From Alicyclobacillus sp. SO9 (GTDB lineage Bacteria > Bacillota > Bacilli > Alicyclobacillales > Alicyclobacillaceae): a stretch of DNA of 64,000 nt. The notes beneath the pieces were generated by a model, which saw only the letters and a list, made by a program, of their open reading frames with translations, made no database searches and had not been told where the DNA came from. The DNA is taken from positions 2,356,001-2,420,000 of the forward strand of contig NZ_CP066339.1 in assembly GCF_016406125.1 (NCBI RefSeq). The letters are read 5' to 3'. This document shows positions 47,895 to 54,981 of the stretch, piece after piece; the stretch's first letter is position 1; each line of letters begins with the position of its first letter. The position numbers and the translations under genes were made by a program.

Positions 47895-48445
47895 GAACGG
47901 CAGCGACTTTTGCAGCCATTAGAAGGCTGTGGCTCCATGGCACCGCTTTTGAAGGACAGGCTGTTGAGTTTGGTGAGTTTGGCACATGACGCCATTCCGA
48001 GCAACTTAGGCGCGGTTGCGCAAGGGACTGGCTTTACGCAGGTCCCTCGGTTTGACTGCAATGCCCCTTGGCGGGTTGAGTCCCCATCATCAGGTAAATT
48101 TGCCGGCCGTCAAGCTGGCCCCGTCCAACATTAGATTGGGTGACGGGCTGAGGCTCTCGGGCGGGGGGCGGTCCAAGGGGGGACCCTCCGCCACGTCTGT
48201 TAGGGATCCCTATGCACCTTATTACGACGCTCGCCAACTGATAGTGATCAATTCGATCATTATTGCCGACAGGCCATTTCCAATAGGGATCCCGTTGATC
48301 CTTATCACCCACGTCCCGCCTTGCCCCCACCCACATTAGTGATCCTTGATGACACTAATGTCGTGGGCTAGGTTGGATTAGTGACCGTTGCGATCACTAA
48401 CTCCGGGCCCTTCACCTAATAGGGATCTTTCCAGACACTAACAGC
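47895..48445. other. Noncoding stretch with repeated short words and palindromes
   Basis: No gene with a plausible start and ribosome binding site is seen here. It contains the 12-bp palindrome TAGGGATCCCTA at 48201-48212, two more copies of the word TAGGGATC (near 48284 and 48420), and several copies of TTAGTG or its complement CACTAA. TTAGTGATC (48336-48344) and GATCACTAA (48392-48400) form a 9-bp inverted repeat around a 47-base spacer. Confidence 0.6.
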
Positions 48446-48497
48446 CTTACAACTACCTCTTACAACTACCTCTTACAACTACCTCTTACAACCACCG
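48446..48497 (+). repeat. 13-bp tandem array, about 4 copies
   Basis: Three perfect copies of CTTACAACTACCT (48446-48484) and a fourth degenerate copy (48485-48497). The stop codon of the reverse-strand broken frame lies inside the array, so the array makes up the 3' end of that frame. Confidence 0.9.
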
Positions 48498-48825
48498 GCC
48501 TCACTAATTGTTGTACGTCTGTCGTGCTGACCTCAATCTGGCAGAGAGGACCCGCATTATCACCGTCATCAGTGTCCAGGTGAGCGAGTGCCATAGCGTA
48601 AAACTGTGAGAGGTGAACAACGGAAAGGGAACGTAGTACAACCTGTTGGTTCAAACCCTGTTCTGTGAAGGACAAAATACGCATTCTCTCTGAGTTGACC
48701 CGGTGTACGCTGATTTCGATTGGAAATCTCCCTGTAGCATCTCCGATAACTCCCTCTATTTAATGTTGCTCTCCTTGCATGTAATGGACGAACGGATTCT
48801 CCTTTCCATTCACCCAGTCTGCCAT
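48466..48825 (-). pseudogene. Small protein-like reading frame broken by one in-frame stop
   Basis: On the reverse strand, ATG at 48825 begins MADWVNGKENPFVHYMQGEQH, then a TAA (48762-48760) at codon 22. The same frame continues for 97 more codons (IEGVIGDATGRFPIEIS, ... MRILSFTEQGLNQQVVLRSL, ... HLDTDDGDNAGPLCQIEVST) to a TAG in the 13-bp array. Codon use and amino-acid composition look coding throughout, on both sides of the stop. A GGCGGG site precedes the first ATG. Restart at the internal ATG 48684 would give a 72-residue protein. The family is not recognised. It is either a pseudogene by point mutation or a shorter intact gene from 48684. Confidence 0.5.
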
Positions 48826-48960
48826 CCCGCCATCCCGCCAGCACCCAACTGCCTTATGCCTTTTTGCCTCTTTCGATGCCTTCCAAACATACTGCATCAG
48901 TACCCCGTCAGTTACCTTTTCGGTTCAAGTCTTGTATTCGATTTCTGAGTATTCCGGTCT

Positions 48961-49005
48961 TTATGATCCTTATGATTTTTATGATCTCTATGATCCTTAT
49001 GAGCT
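48961..49005 (+). repeat. 9-bp tandem array, 5 imperfect copies
   Basis: Five copies of a degenerate 9-bp unit, TTATGATCC and variants, just upstream of the dpaA promoter region. It makes a hydrophobic Ile/Met-rich open frame that is judged spurious. Confidence 0.8.
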
Positions 49006-49112
49006 GTCTGCTCATCGCAATCGGCACAACCCAACCCCCTTGGCGCTTGCGCAGCGATTTTCTGCAAGTGATTGCCCCTGAGGAAATGGGAACGAATTCA
49101 CTCAAAATACTC

Positions 49113-49140
49113 ACAGCTGTGTCTCTAGGCACATAGGCTA
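49113..49140 (+). promoter_or_regulatory. Sigma-K-type promoter of dpaA
   Basis: AC at 49113-49114, 17 bases, then CATAGGCTA at 49132-49140, which matches the sigma-K -10 consensus CATAnnnTA exactly. The expected start near 49147 is about 30 bases before the dpaA GTG. In B. subtilis the dipicolinate synthase operon is transcribed by sigma-K in the mother cell, so motif and gene agree. Confidence 0.7.
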
Positions 49141-49176
49141 CAGCAAATTGCAGGTTGAGAAAGGAGGGGTGTGCTC

Positions 49177-50061
49177 GTGTTGACTGGACGGCATTTACTG
49201 TTTGTGGGCGGCGATGCGCGACAATTGGAGGTCATTTCCCAAGTTAGTGACTACGACGCAACGGCCACACTCGTAGGGCTTGATGATGCTGATTTTCCCT
49301 TTGCAGACGGTGTCAGCCATTCGGAGTTAAACCCAGAAGTGTTTGCTCAGGCAGATGCACTGGTTTTACCTGTGGCTGGCACTGATGATAAAGGGAGTGT
49401 TAGCAGTCAATTCTGTTCTGAACCTATTGTATTGAGAGAAGCACACTTTGCAGCGATGCGGCCTGGTAGTTTTGTGTTTTCTGGGATTGCCAGACCGTAC
49501 CTGGAGGAACAATGTCAATCTCACGGTCTCAACCTGATTAAACTGATGGAACTGGACGAAGTTGCCATTCTAAACTCCATCCCCACCGCCGAAGGTGCCT
49601 TATGTATGGCGATGAAGGAGACTGACATTACAATCCACAGTGCTTTGTGCACAGTGCTAGGGTTTGGACGGGTAGGTCAAACACTGGCTCGCACGCTCCA
49701 TGCACTAGGCGCCAAGGTGCAAGTTGTGTCCAACTCTCCAGCTCAATTAGCTCGCATTAAGGAAATGGGTCTGCGGCCAATACCGATTGAAGAACTGGAA
49801 CACGAAGTCGACACAGAAGATGTGATTTTCAATACAATTCCTACTCTGGTCTTGACGGCTAGCGTGCTCCGCGTCATGAAGCAGAGTGTTGTCATCATTG
49901 ACATTGCTTCAAAACCTGGCGGTACAGATTTTCGCTACGCGGAACGGCGAAAACTGAAGGCGCTTTTGGTGCCGAGTTTACCGGGCCAGGTGGCCCCGAA
50001 GACGGCGGGCAAAATTATTGCCAAGACGCTGTCGAGAATTCTGAGCGTATCTGATTTTTAG
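49177..50061 (+). CDS. dpaA: Dipicolinate synthase subunit A
   Basis: 294 residues. N-terminal domain (about 1-140) with LLFVGGDARQLEVISQ and DALVLPVAG; C-terminal NAD(P)-binding Rossmann domain with VLGFGRVGQTLARTLHALGA (about 155-175) and IDIASKPGGTDF. With DpaB it oxidises dihydrodipicolinate to dipicolinic acid, which fills the spore core. The GTG at 49177 is 7 bases after GGAGGGG; a GTG at 49171 is too close. The gene is complete, but an IS110-type element follows where dpaB is expected. Confidence 0.95.
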   Translation: MLTGRHLLFVGGDARQLEVISQVSDYDATATLVGLDDADFPFADGVSHSELNPEVFAQADALVLPVAGTDDKGSVSSQFCSEPIVLREAHFAAMRPGSFVFSGIARPYLEEQCQSHGLNLIKLMELDEVAILNSIPTAEGALCMAMKETDITIHSALCTVLGFGRVGQTLARTLHALGAKVQVVSNSPAQLARIKEMGLRPIPIEELEHEVDTEDVIFNTIPTLVLTASVLRVMKQSVVIIDIASKPGGTDFRYAERRKLKALLVPSLPGQVAPKTAGKIIAKTLSRILSVSDF

Positions 50062-50092
50062 GAGCCATTCCTGTAATGAATTAATTTCGGGT

Positions 50093-50122
50093 TTGTAACA
50101 AAAAGAGCGCCTCCTGTATGCT
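50093..50122 (+). promoter_or_regulatory. Possible transposase promoter
   Basis: TTGTAA (50093-50098), 18 bases, TATGCT (50117-50122). A start near 50129 would omit the left arm of the hairpin covering the transposase ribosome binding site. Confidence 0.4.
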
Positions 50123-50169
50123 GGGTTCCGAATGCAGACACATTCATTCCCTAATTGAGGAGGACGCTC
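50105..50169 (+). promoter_or_regulatory. Inverted repeat that can sequester the transposase ribosome binding site
   Basis: GAGCGCCTCCT (50105-50115) pairs with AGGAGGACGCTC (50158-50169): 11 base pairs with a single bulged A. The right arm contains the Shine-Dalgarno GAGGAGG of the transposase. Read-through RNA from dpaA would contain both arms; RNA from the internal promoter would not. Confidence 0.6.
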
Positions 50170-50172
50170 AAC

Positions 50173-51471
50173 GTGAAGTATAAGATCCAACAGAAGCAAA
50201 ATCAACGAATTCAACAAATTACCGACGCTACCATCATTGTGGGAGCCGACATTGCGAAGCAAACCCATGTGGCGAGAGCCATTGACTTCCGTGGAATTGA
50301 GCTCGGTAAAGAGTGTGTTTTTAACAATGACGATGAGGGCCTGACGAAACTCGTAACGTGGATGAAGGAGTTGCAACGGCTGCACGGCAAGACGGATGTC
50401 GTCTTTGGTGTTGAGCCGACCGGACACTACTGGTTTCCGTTAGGTGCCTTCATGCAAGGCTTGAGCGTTCGATTCGTGCTAGTGAATCCGCACCACGTCA
50501 ACAAGAGCAAAGAGTTGGAAGATAACTCGCCAACGAAGAACGACTACAAGGATGCCAAGGTTATTGCGAATCTCGTCAAGGACGGCAAGTACACCGAGCC
50601 TAAACTCCCAACAGGTATCTATGCGGATTTACGAATCCTCATGAACCTGAGAGAGAAGGTCGTGGTGAATCTGGGGCAAGTGCAAATGCGGATTCAGAAC
50701 TGGCTCGACCGGTTCTTTCCGGAATACACCCAGGTGTTTAAGGACTGGGAAGGTAAGACGTCACTCATCACACTGCGTAAGTCTCCGTTTCCACAGGACC
50801 TCGTCTCACTCGGCGCCAGCGAGATTGTGGGTCAGTGGAAAAGGGGCGGTGTGAAGCGGGCTGTCGGTATGAAGCGAGCAACACGGCTTGTGAGTACCGC
50901 TAAAAAGTCTATTGGTCTGAAAGAGGGGCTTACGGCAGCTCGGTTGGAACTAATGGCTTTGCTAGAACAGTATGAGATGTTCACTCGGCAGCGTGATGAA
51001 ATCATGGCTCAGGTGGAGCAACTGCTGAACCAGATTCCAGGCACTGAAGAGATGCTGAGCGTACCAGGGATGGGTGTCACCACACTTGCCGGATTCCTGG
51101 CTGAAGTGGGCGACCTACGGGGATACGACCATGGACAGCAGATTATCCGGCTCGCTGGACTGAATCTGAAAGAGAACAGTTCTGGCAAGAGGAAAGGGAA
51201 AACAGGAATCTCGAAGCGGGGTCGCTCCCGGCTCAGGGCACTACTCTTTCGAGCCATATTGCCGATGGTTGCCAAGAACGCCGAGTTCAAGGCGTTGCAC
51301 GATTATTACACGACCCGAACGTGCAATCCCTTGAAGAGGAAACAGTCACTGATTGCGCTGTGTGGAAAACTCATTCGTGTTCTACACACATTGGGGACAA
51401 AGCAAGTTCAGTACAACGCTGAGGATTTACTGGGGCCACTTCGGAGGTCCCAACTACAGGTGGCAGCTTAA
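50173..51471 (+). CDS. IS110-family DEDD transposase
   Basis: 432 residues, uninterrupted. N-terminal RuvC-like DEDD domain: Asp26 (GADIAKQTH), Glu81 (GVEPTGHYW), Asp124 and Asp127 (KNDYKDAKVIA). A coiled-coil linker (about 245-290) is followed by the C-terminal Transposase_20-type domain with IPGTEEMLSVPGMGVTTLAGFLAE, GLNLKENSSGK (candidate catalytic serines 336-337) and KRGRSRLRALLFRAI. Family members recombine using a structured RNA encoded in a noncoding end. GTG at 50173 follows GAGGAGG by 7-8 bases. Confidence 0.95.
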   Translation: MKYKIQQKQNQRIQQITDATIIVGADIAKQTHVARAIDFRGIELGKECVFNNDDEGLTKLVTWMKELQRLHGKTDVVFGVEPTGHYWFPLGAFMQGLSVRFVLVNPHHVNKSKELEDNSPTKNDYKDAKVIANLVKDGKYTEPKLPTGIYADLRILMNLREKVVVNLGQVQMRIQNWLDRFFPEYTQVFKDWEGKTSLITLRKSPFPQDLVSLGASEIVGQWKRGGVKRAVGMKRATRLVSTAKKSIGLKEGLTAARLELMALLEQYEMFTRQRDEIMAQVEQLLNQIPGTEEMLSVPGMGVTTLAGFLAEVGDLRGYDHGQQIIRLAGLNLKENSSGKRKGKTGISKRGRSRLRALLFRAILPMVAKNAEFKALHDYYTTRTCNPLKRKQSLIALCGKLIRVLHTLGTKQVQYNAEDLLGPLRRSQLQVAA

Positions 51472-51539
51472 CCGATTTGATTCAAACTCGTCAGTTCGAT
51501 TTACTCGCTTGTACACGATGAATCGCCAAGACAAACAGA

Positions 51540-51700
51540 AGCACGGATAAGCCGTAGTATCTACACCATAAGGGCAACGACCCAGTAAAGGAGCAAGAAA
51601 CGGCATCCACCCCTTGAGAGGTAGTACGAAGGAATGTGAGGGCATAGACCCAGTGTGACATGGGAGGGTAAACCGCAAGGGAACGTGTGGACATCCAAAT
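51540..51700 (+). ncRNA. Candidate guide (bridge/seek) RNA region of the IS110-type element
   Basis: The noncoding region after the transposase has no open frame with a start site. It carries a 15-base imperfect direct repeat: GGGCAACGACCCAGT (51572-51586) and GGGCATAGACCCAGT (51640-51654), 13 of 15 identical, 68 bases apart. GTAGTA also recurs (51554, 51621). A repeated module fits the two-loop design of IS110/IS1111 guide RNAs, which recognise target and donor DNA. The location downstream of the gene is as in IS1111-type members. No structure was computed. Confidence 0.4.
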
Positions 51701-51887
51701 GTGCGAACATAATTATGTTCCATGTATTGGTAAAATAGCACCAATCTCTGTTCCTGCTACGGACTACCCGTTTGAAAATTGGCACATCTAGCATTCTGGT
51801 AATCTCTCTCAAATTGTCAAGGTACGTAATCGTGAGAATAAGAGAGTAAATAGGAGAAAACATTAATTTATAGTGGGAGGTATCCTA

Positions 51888-52490
51888 ATGGATTTTACAG
51901 GAAAGACTATCGGTTTTGCGATGACGGGATCACATTGTACGTATGCGGAAGTGGTCCCGGAAATAGAGAGGTTGGTCAGTCTGGGTGCTGATGTTGTGCC
52001 AATTTTCTCCAGCACCGTCATGAGCGTGTCGACTCGTTTTGGCGAGGCAGGAGAATGGGCTGATAAAGTTGAAAAAATTACAGACAAGACCGCCATCTGC
52101 ACGATTCCGGAAGCCGAGCCGCTTGGACCGTCAAAGCAACTGGACGCCCTCATCATAGCGCCGTGTACCGGCAGTTCCTTGAGTCGCCTGGCGAATGCCC
52201 AAACCGACTCTGCTGTTTTGATGGCGGCGAAAGCAACCATGAGAAACAACCGCCCGGTCATTTTGGCCATTTCTACAAATGACGCGTTGGGTCTCAACTC
52301 TTATAACCTGGCAAAGCTGCTTAATATGAAAAATATTTTCTTTGTTCCGTTTGGCCAGGATTCACCTCATGTTAAAATGAACTCATTAGTCTCACTCATG
52401 CGTCTGATTCCAGACGCGTGTGAAGCGGCCATGACGGGACAGCAACTTCAGCCTCTATTGATTGAACGGTGGCGTGAAGAGCGCAAATAG
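51888..52490 (+). CDS. dpaB: Dipicolinate synthase subunit B
   Basis: 200 residues, same as SpoVFB of B. subtilis. Flavoprotein-like fold: GKTIGFAMTGSHCTYAEVVPEI at the start, IIAPCTGSSLSRLANAQTDSAVLMAAKATMRNNRPVILAIS-type core (in pieces) and a C-terminal KNIFFVPFGQDSP. It is the second subunit of dipicolinate synthase. ATG at 51888 is 7 bases after GGGAGG. The coding sequence is intact, but the insertion separates it from dpaA and its sigma-K promoter; no CATAnnnTA motif was found between the insertion and the gene. Confidence 0.95.
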   Translation: MDFTGKTIGFAMTGSHCTYAEVVPEIERLVSLGADVVPIFSSTVMSVSTRFGEAGEWADKVEKITDKTAICTIPEAEPLGPSKQLDALIIAPCTGSSLSRLANAQTDSAVLMAAKATMRNNRPVILAISTNDALGLNSYNLAKLLNMKNIFFVPFGQDSPHVKMNSLVSLMRLIPDACEAAMTGQQLQPLLIERWREERK

Positions 52491-52710
52491 TTGCATATGA
52501 AGTGCTCTGAGTAGTCTTCATAAAGTCGTTCGCACACTGCTTCAAGTCGTGCTGTTGATAAGTTGCGGAGTTCTGATTCGTTGCGGTTGCTTTGCTTTGC
52601 ACAGCCTTTCAATTAGTTGTTTTGGTTTACGTGCAGGTAAGGGAGCTAGACTTCCTTGTTAAATAAATTGCGGTCAAAGAGACGCCGTGGGAAAAGGAGA
52701 TGAAGGATTT

Positions 52711-53745
52711 TTGAAAAAGAAGCAGGAGTATACTGTTGCCGTATTAGGAGCGACGGGAGCGGTCGGCAGAGCAATGATCCAAACACTGGAACGGCGTGAT
52801 TTTCCCGTTGGTAAACTTGTTTTGCTGGCGTCTCCGAGATCGGCGGGTGAAACAATTACTTTTTGCGGTGAGGAACTAACCGTTGAAGCAGCAGGCGAGA
52901 CGTCCTTTCAGGGTGTCGACATTGCCTTGTTTAGCGCCGGGGCAACAGCGAGCAAGGAGTTTGCACCGATAGCTGTCAACAGCGGCGCAGTTGTGATTGA
53001 TAACAGCAGCGCTTTTCGGATGGACGCAGAAGTACCGCTGGTTGTCCCAGAGGCCAATTCTCAGGAGGCTTTTCACCACAATGGCATTATTGCCAACCCC
53101 AACTGTTCCACAATCCAACTGATGGTTGCTGTCAAGCCGTTATTAGACTTGGGACTCGAACGAATCGCTGTGTCGACGTATCAAGCTGTAAGCGGGATGG
53201 GACAAAAGGGGATATCCGGCCTCGAAGACGAGTTGGCAGGAATGAAGGAGACAACGGCTTTTCCGGTAGCATCGTTGCCATATCACTACCCCATGGCTGG
53301 CAATGTTCTCGCACAATGTGATGTGTTTTTGGACAATGGCTATACCAAAGAGGAAATGAAACTTGTCAACGAGTCACGCAAAATACTTTCTCTTCCAAAT
53401 CTTGAAGTTGTGCCGACGGCTGTCCGAGTACCTGTGGTCTACGGTCATGCGGAAAGCGTGGAACTCCGGTTTAAAGACGCGGTGACGGCAGCGAGTGTAC
53501 GGGAACGGCTTCAGGATGCTCCTGGAGTTGTGGTGGCGGACAATCCTGGTGAGGGTGTGTTTCCTCATCCCAAGATGGCACAAGGGAGCACAGATACCTA
53601 CGTGGGCCGGATACGCCAATCACTTGGAGACGACAAGACGGTTCTGATGTTCGTAGTGGCTGACAACCTGTTAAAGGGAGCTGCCTGGAATGCGGTGCAG
53701 ATTGCAGAGTTACTAGCAGGTCTTCCTTTTACTTCTAGAGCATAA
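52711..53745 (+). CDS. asd: Aspartate-semialdehyde dehydrogenase
   Basis: 344 residues from TTG at 52711 (AAAGGAGA 10 bases upstream). NADP loop VLGATGAVGRAM, catalytic Cys132 in NPNCSTIQ, and the substrate-binding PVVYGHAESVELRF. It converts aspartyl phosphate to aspartate semialdehyde, the branch point to lysine/DAP/dipicolinate and threonine/methionine. The 220 bases between dpaB and asd hold no recognisable feature. Confidence 0.97.
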   Translation: MKKKQEYTVAVLGATGAVGRAMIQTLERRDFPVGKLVLLASPRSAGETITFCGEELTVEAAGETSFQGVDIALFSAGATASKEFAPIAVNSGAVVIDNSSAFRMDAEVPLVVPEANSQEAFHHNGIIANPNCSTIQLMVAVKPLLDLGLERIAVSTYQAVSGMGQKGISGLEDELAGMKETTAFPVASLPYHYPMAGNVLAQCDVFLDNGYTKEEMKLVNESRKILSLPNLEVVPTAVRVPVVYGHAESVELRFKDAVTAASVRERLQDAPGVVVADNPGEGVFPHPKMAQGSTDTYVGRIRQSLGDDKTVLMFVVADNLLKGAAWNAVQIAELLAGLPFTSRA

Positions 53746-53757
53746 AGGAGAGACATC

Positions 53758-54966
53758 ATGAACATTGTTGTACAGAAATTTGGCGGTACTTCACTGGCTA
53801 CTCCACAAACGCGAACGGCCGCCTTGGAACATGTCGAAGACGCTGTTCAGAATAACAAGCAAGTCGTAGTTGTCGTATCAGCTATGGGAAGAAAAGGTGA
53901 TCCCTATGCGACCGATTCCCTCCTCGGTGTACTGGATGAGTCGTTAGGGACATCGCCGCGCGACAGAGATATGCTGATGGCTTGCGGTGAATCCATTTCG
54001 GCTGTGGTATTTGCGGGTATGCTGCGGTCCAAAGGTCATGAAGTCACAGTACTGAGCGGGCCTCAGGCTGGTATTATTACGAACAATGACTACGGTAATG
54101 CACGAATCCTAGAGATTCGTACAGCACGTATTCTTGATGCCGTAAAAGAGGGCCAAATCGTTGTGGTAACCGGCTTTCAGGGAATGACGCCGGATGGAGA
54201 TACCACCACTCTGGGGCGCGGCGGCAGCGATACTTCAGCTACGGCTTTGGGCGTGGCTTTGGACGCAGAATATGTGGACATTTTTACAGATGTAGACGGG
54301 ATTATGACAGCAGATCCTCGGATTGTGAACGAAGCGCAGAAAATTAAACGAATGACCTATACAGAAATCTGCAATCTCGCGTATCAAGGGGCAAAAGTCA
54401 TCCATCCGCGGGCTGTAGAAATCGCTATGCAGAAAAACATTCCAGTGCGTGTTCGGAGTACGCGATCGAAGGATTTGGGGACACTCGTCACCAGCGGCTT
54501 TGAAGCGCTTGAACACAATGTACTTTCAGACCGACAGGTGACCGGTGTGGCTCATACAGCTCCTGTCACGCAGATTCAACTGCGTCAAGAAGGCATTGGC
54601 CAAGTGGACGTCTTCTCGCCCTTAGCGGCTCATGGAGTCAGCCTGGACGTGATTTTGGTGTCACCTGACTTAATCATGTTTACGGTTGGCCAAGCAGAAA
54701 CTGAGGAAGCAGAAAAGGTACTCTCCAGTATGAATTTGAGTCCCGTGATTGTCAGGGACTGTGCCAAGATAAGTGCAGTGGGTGCGGGTATGGCAGGTGT
54801 CCCAGGTGTTATGGCGAGGATTGCAGAAGCCCTTAAAACCTATGATGTCCAAATGCTGCAGTCATCTGACTCTCACGCAAGTATTTCTGTAATTGTTCCC
54901 CTGGCAAAGCTGGAAGCAGGCATTCGGGCTTTGCATGAAGCGTTTGGCTTAAGCGCTAACCATTAA
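53758..54966 (+). CDS. dapG: Aspartate kinase (DapG-type, DAP pathway)
   Basis: 402 residues. Kinase domain with VVQKFGGTSLATPQTR, TLGRGGSDTSATALG and DVDGIMTADPRIV; two C-terminal ACT domains (about 265-400). It is a single-polypeptide type with no internal translation start evident. By context with asd and dapA it is the DAP-sensitive aspartokinase I orthologue. AAAGGAGAGA precedes the ATG. Confidence 0.95.
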   Translation: MNIVVQKFGGTSLATPQTRTAALEHVEDAVQNNKQVVVVVSAMGRKGDPYATDSLLGVLDESLGTSPRDRDMLMACGESISAVVFAGMLRSKGHEVTVLSGPQAGIITNNDYGNARILEIRTARILDAVKEGQIVVVTGFQGMTPDGDTTTLGRGGSDTSATALGVALDAEYVDIFTDVDGIMTADPRIVNEAQKIKRMTYTEICNLAYQGAKVIHPRAVEIAMQKNIPVRVRSTRSKDLGTLVTSGFEALEHNVLSDRQVTGVAHTAPVTQIQLRQEGIGQVDVFSPLAAHGVSLDVILVSPDLIMFTVGQAETEEAEKVLSSMNLSPVIVRDCAKISAVGAGMAGVPGVMARIAEALKTYDVQMLQSSDSHASISVIVPLAKLEAGIRALHEAFGLSANH

Positions 54967-54981
54967 AATGAGGTGGTCTTT

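Larger units (their letters stand above)
50080..51869 (+). mobile_element. IS110-family insertion sequence between dpaA and dpaB
   Basis: One intact DEDD transposase gene with about 110 bases of noncoding sequence upstream and up to 390 downstream, separating two genes that are adjacent in other spore formers. No terminal inverted repeats were found, as expected for IS110. The limits given are two copies of ATTAATTT (50080-50087, 51862-51869) flanking the insert; they may mark the insertion point or be chance, so the ends are uncertain by up to about 130 bases. Confidence 0.7.

Noticed and set aside
47573-48061. Reverse-strand frame with repeated NSSIRQFV
   Set aside because: Produced by the 8-bp array; it also overlaps dut antisense and has no start signal.
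48016-48339. 107-residue forward frame in the repeat-rich interval
   Set aside because: No ribosome binding site, low-complexity translation, stop-free by chance in GC-rich sequence.
48640-48675. tRNA T-arm-like GGTTCAAACCC
   Set aside because: No matching stem, anticodon arm or acceptor; the bases are explained by the reverse-strand coding-like frame.
48864-49136. 90-residue Ile/Met-rich membrane-like frame
   Set aside because: The hydrophobic part is the translated 9-bp array; there is no ribosome binding site, and it runs over the dpaA promoter.
50062-50172. Terminal inverted repeats of the insertion sequence
   Set aside because: No complementary ends of useful length were found by eye between the left and right flanks; IS110 elements generally lack them.
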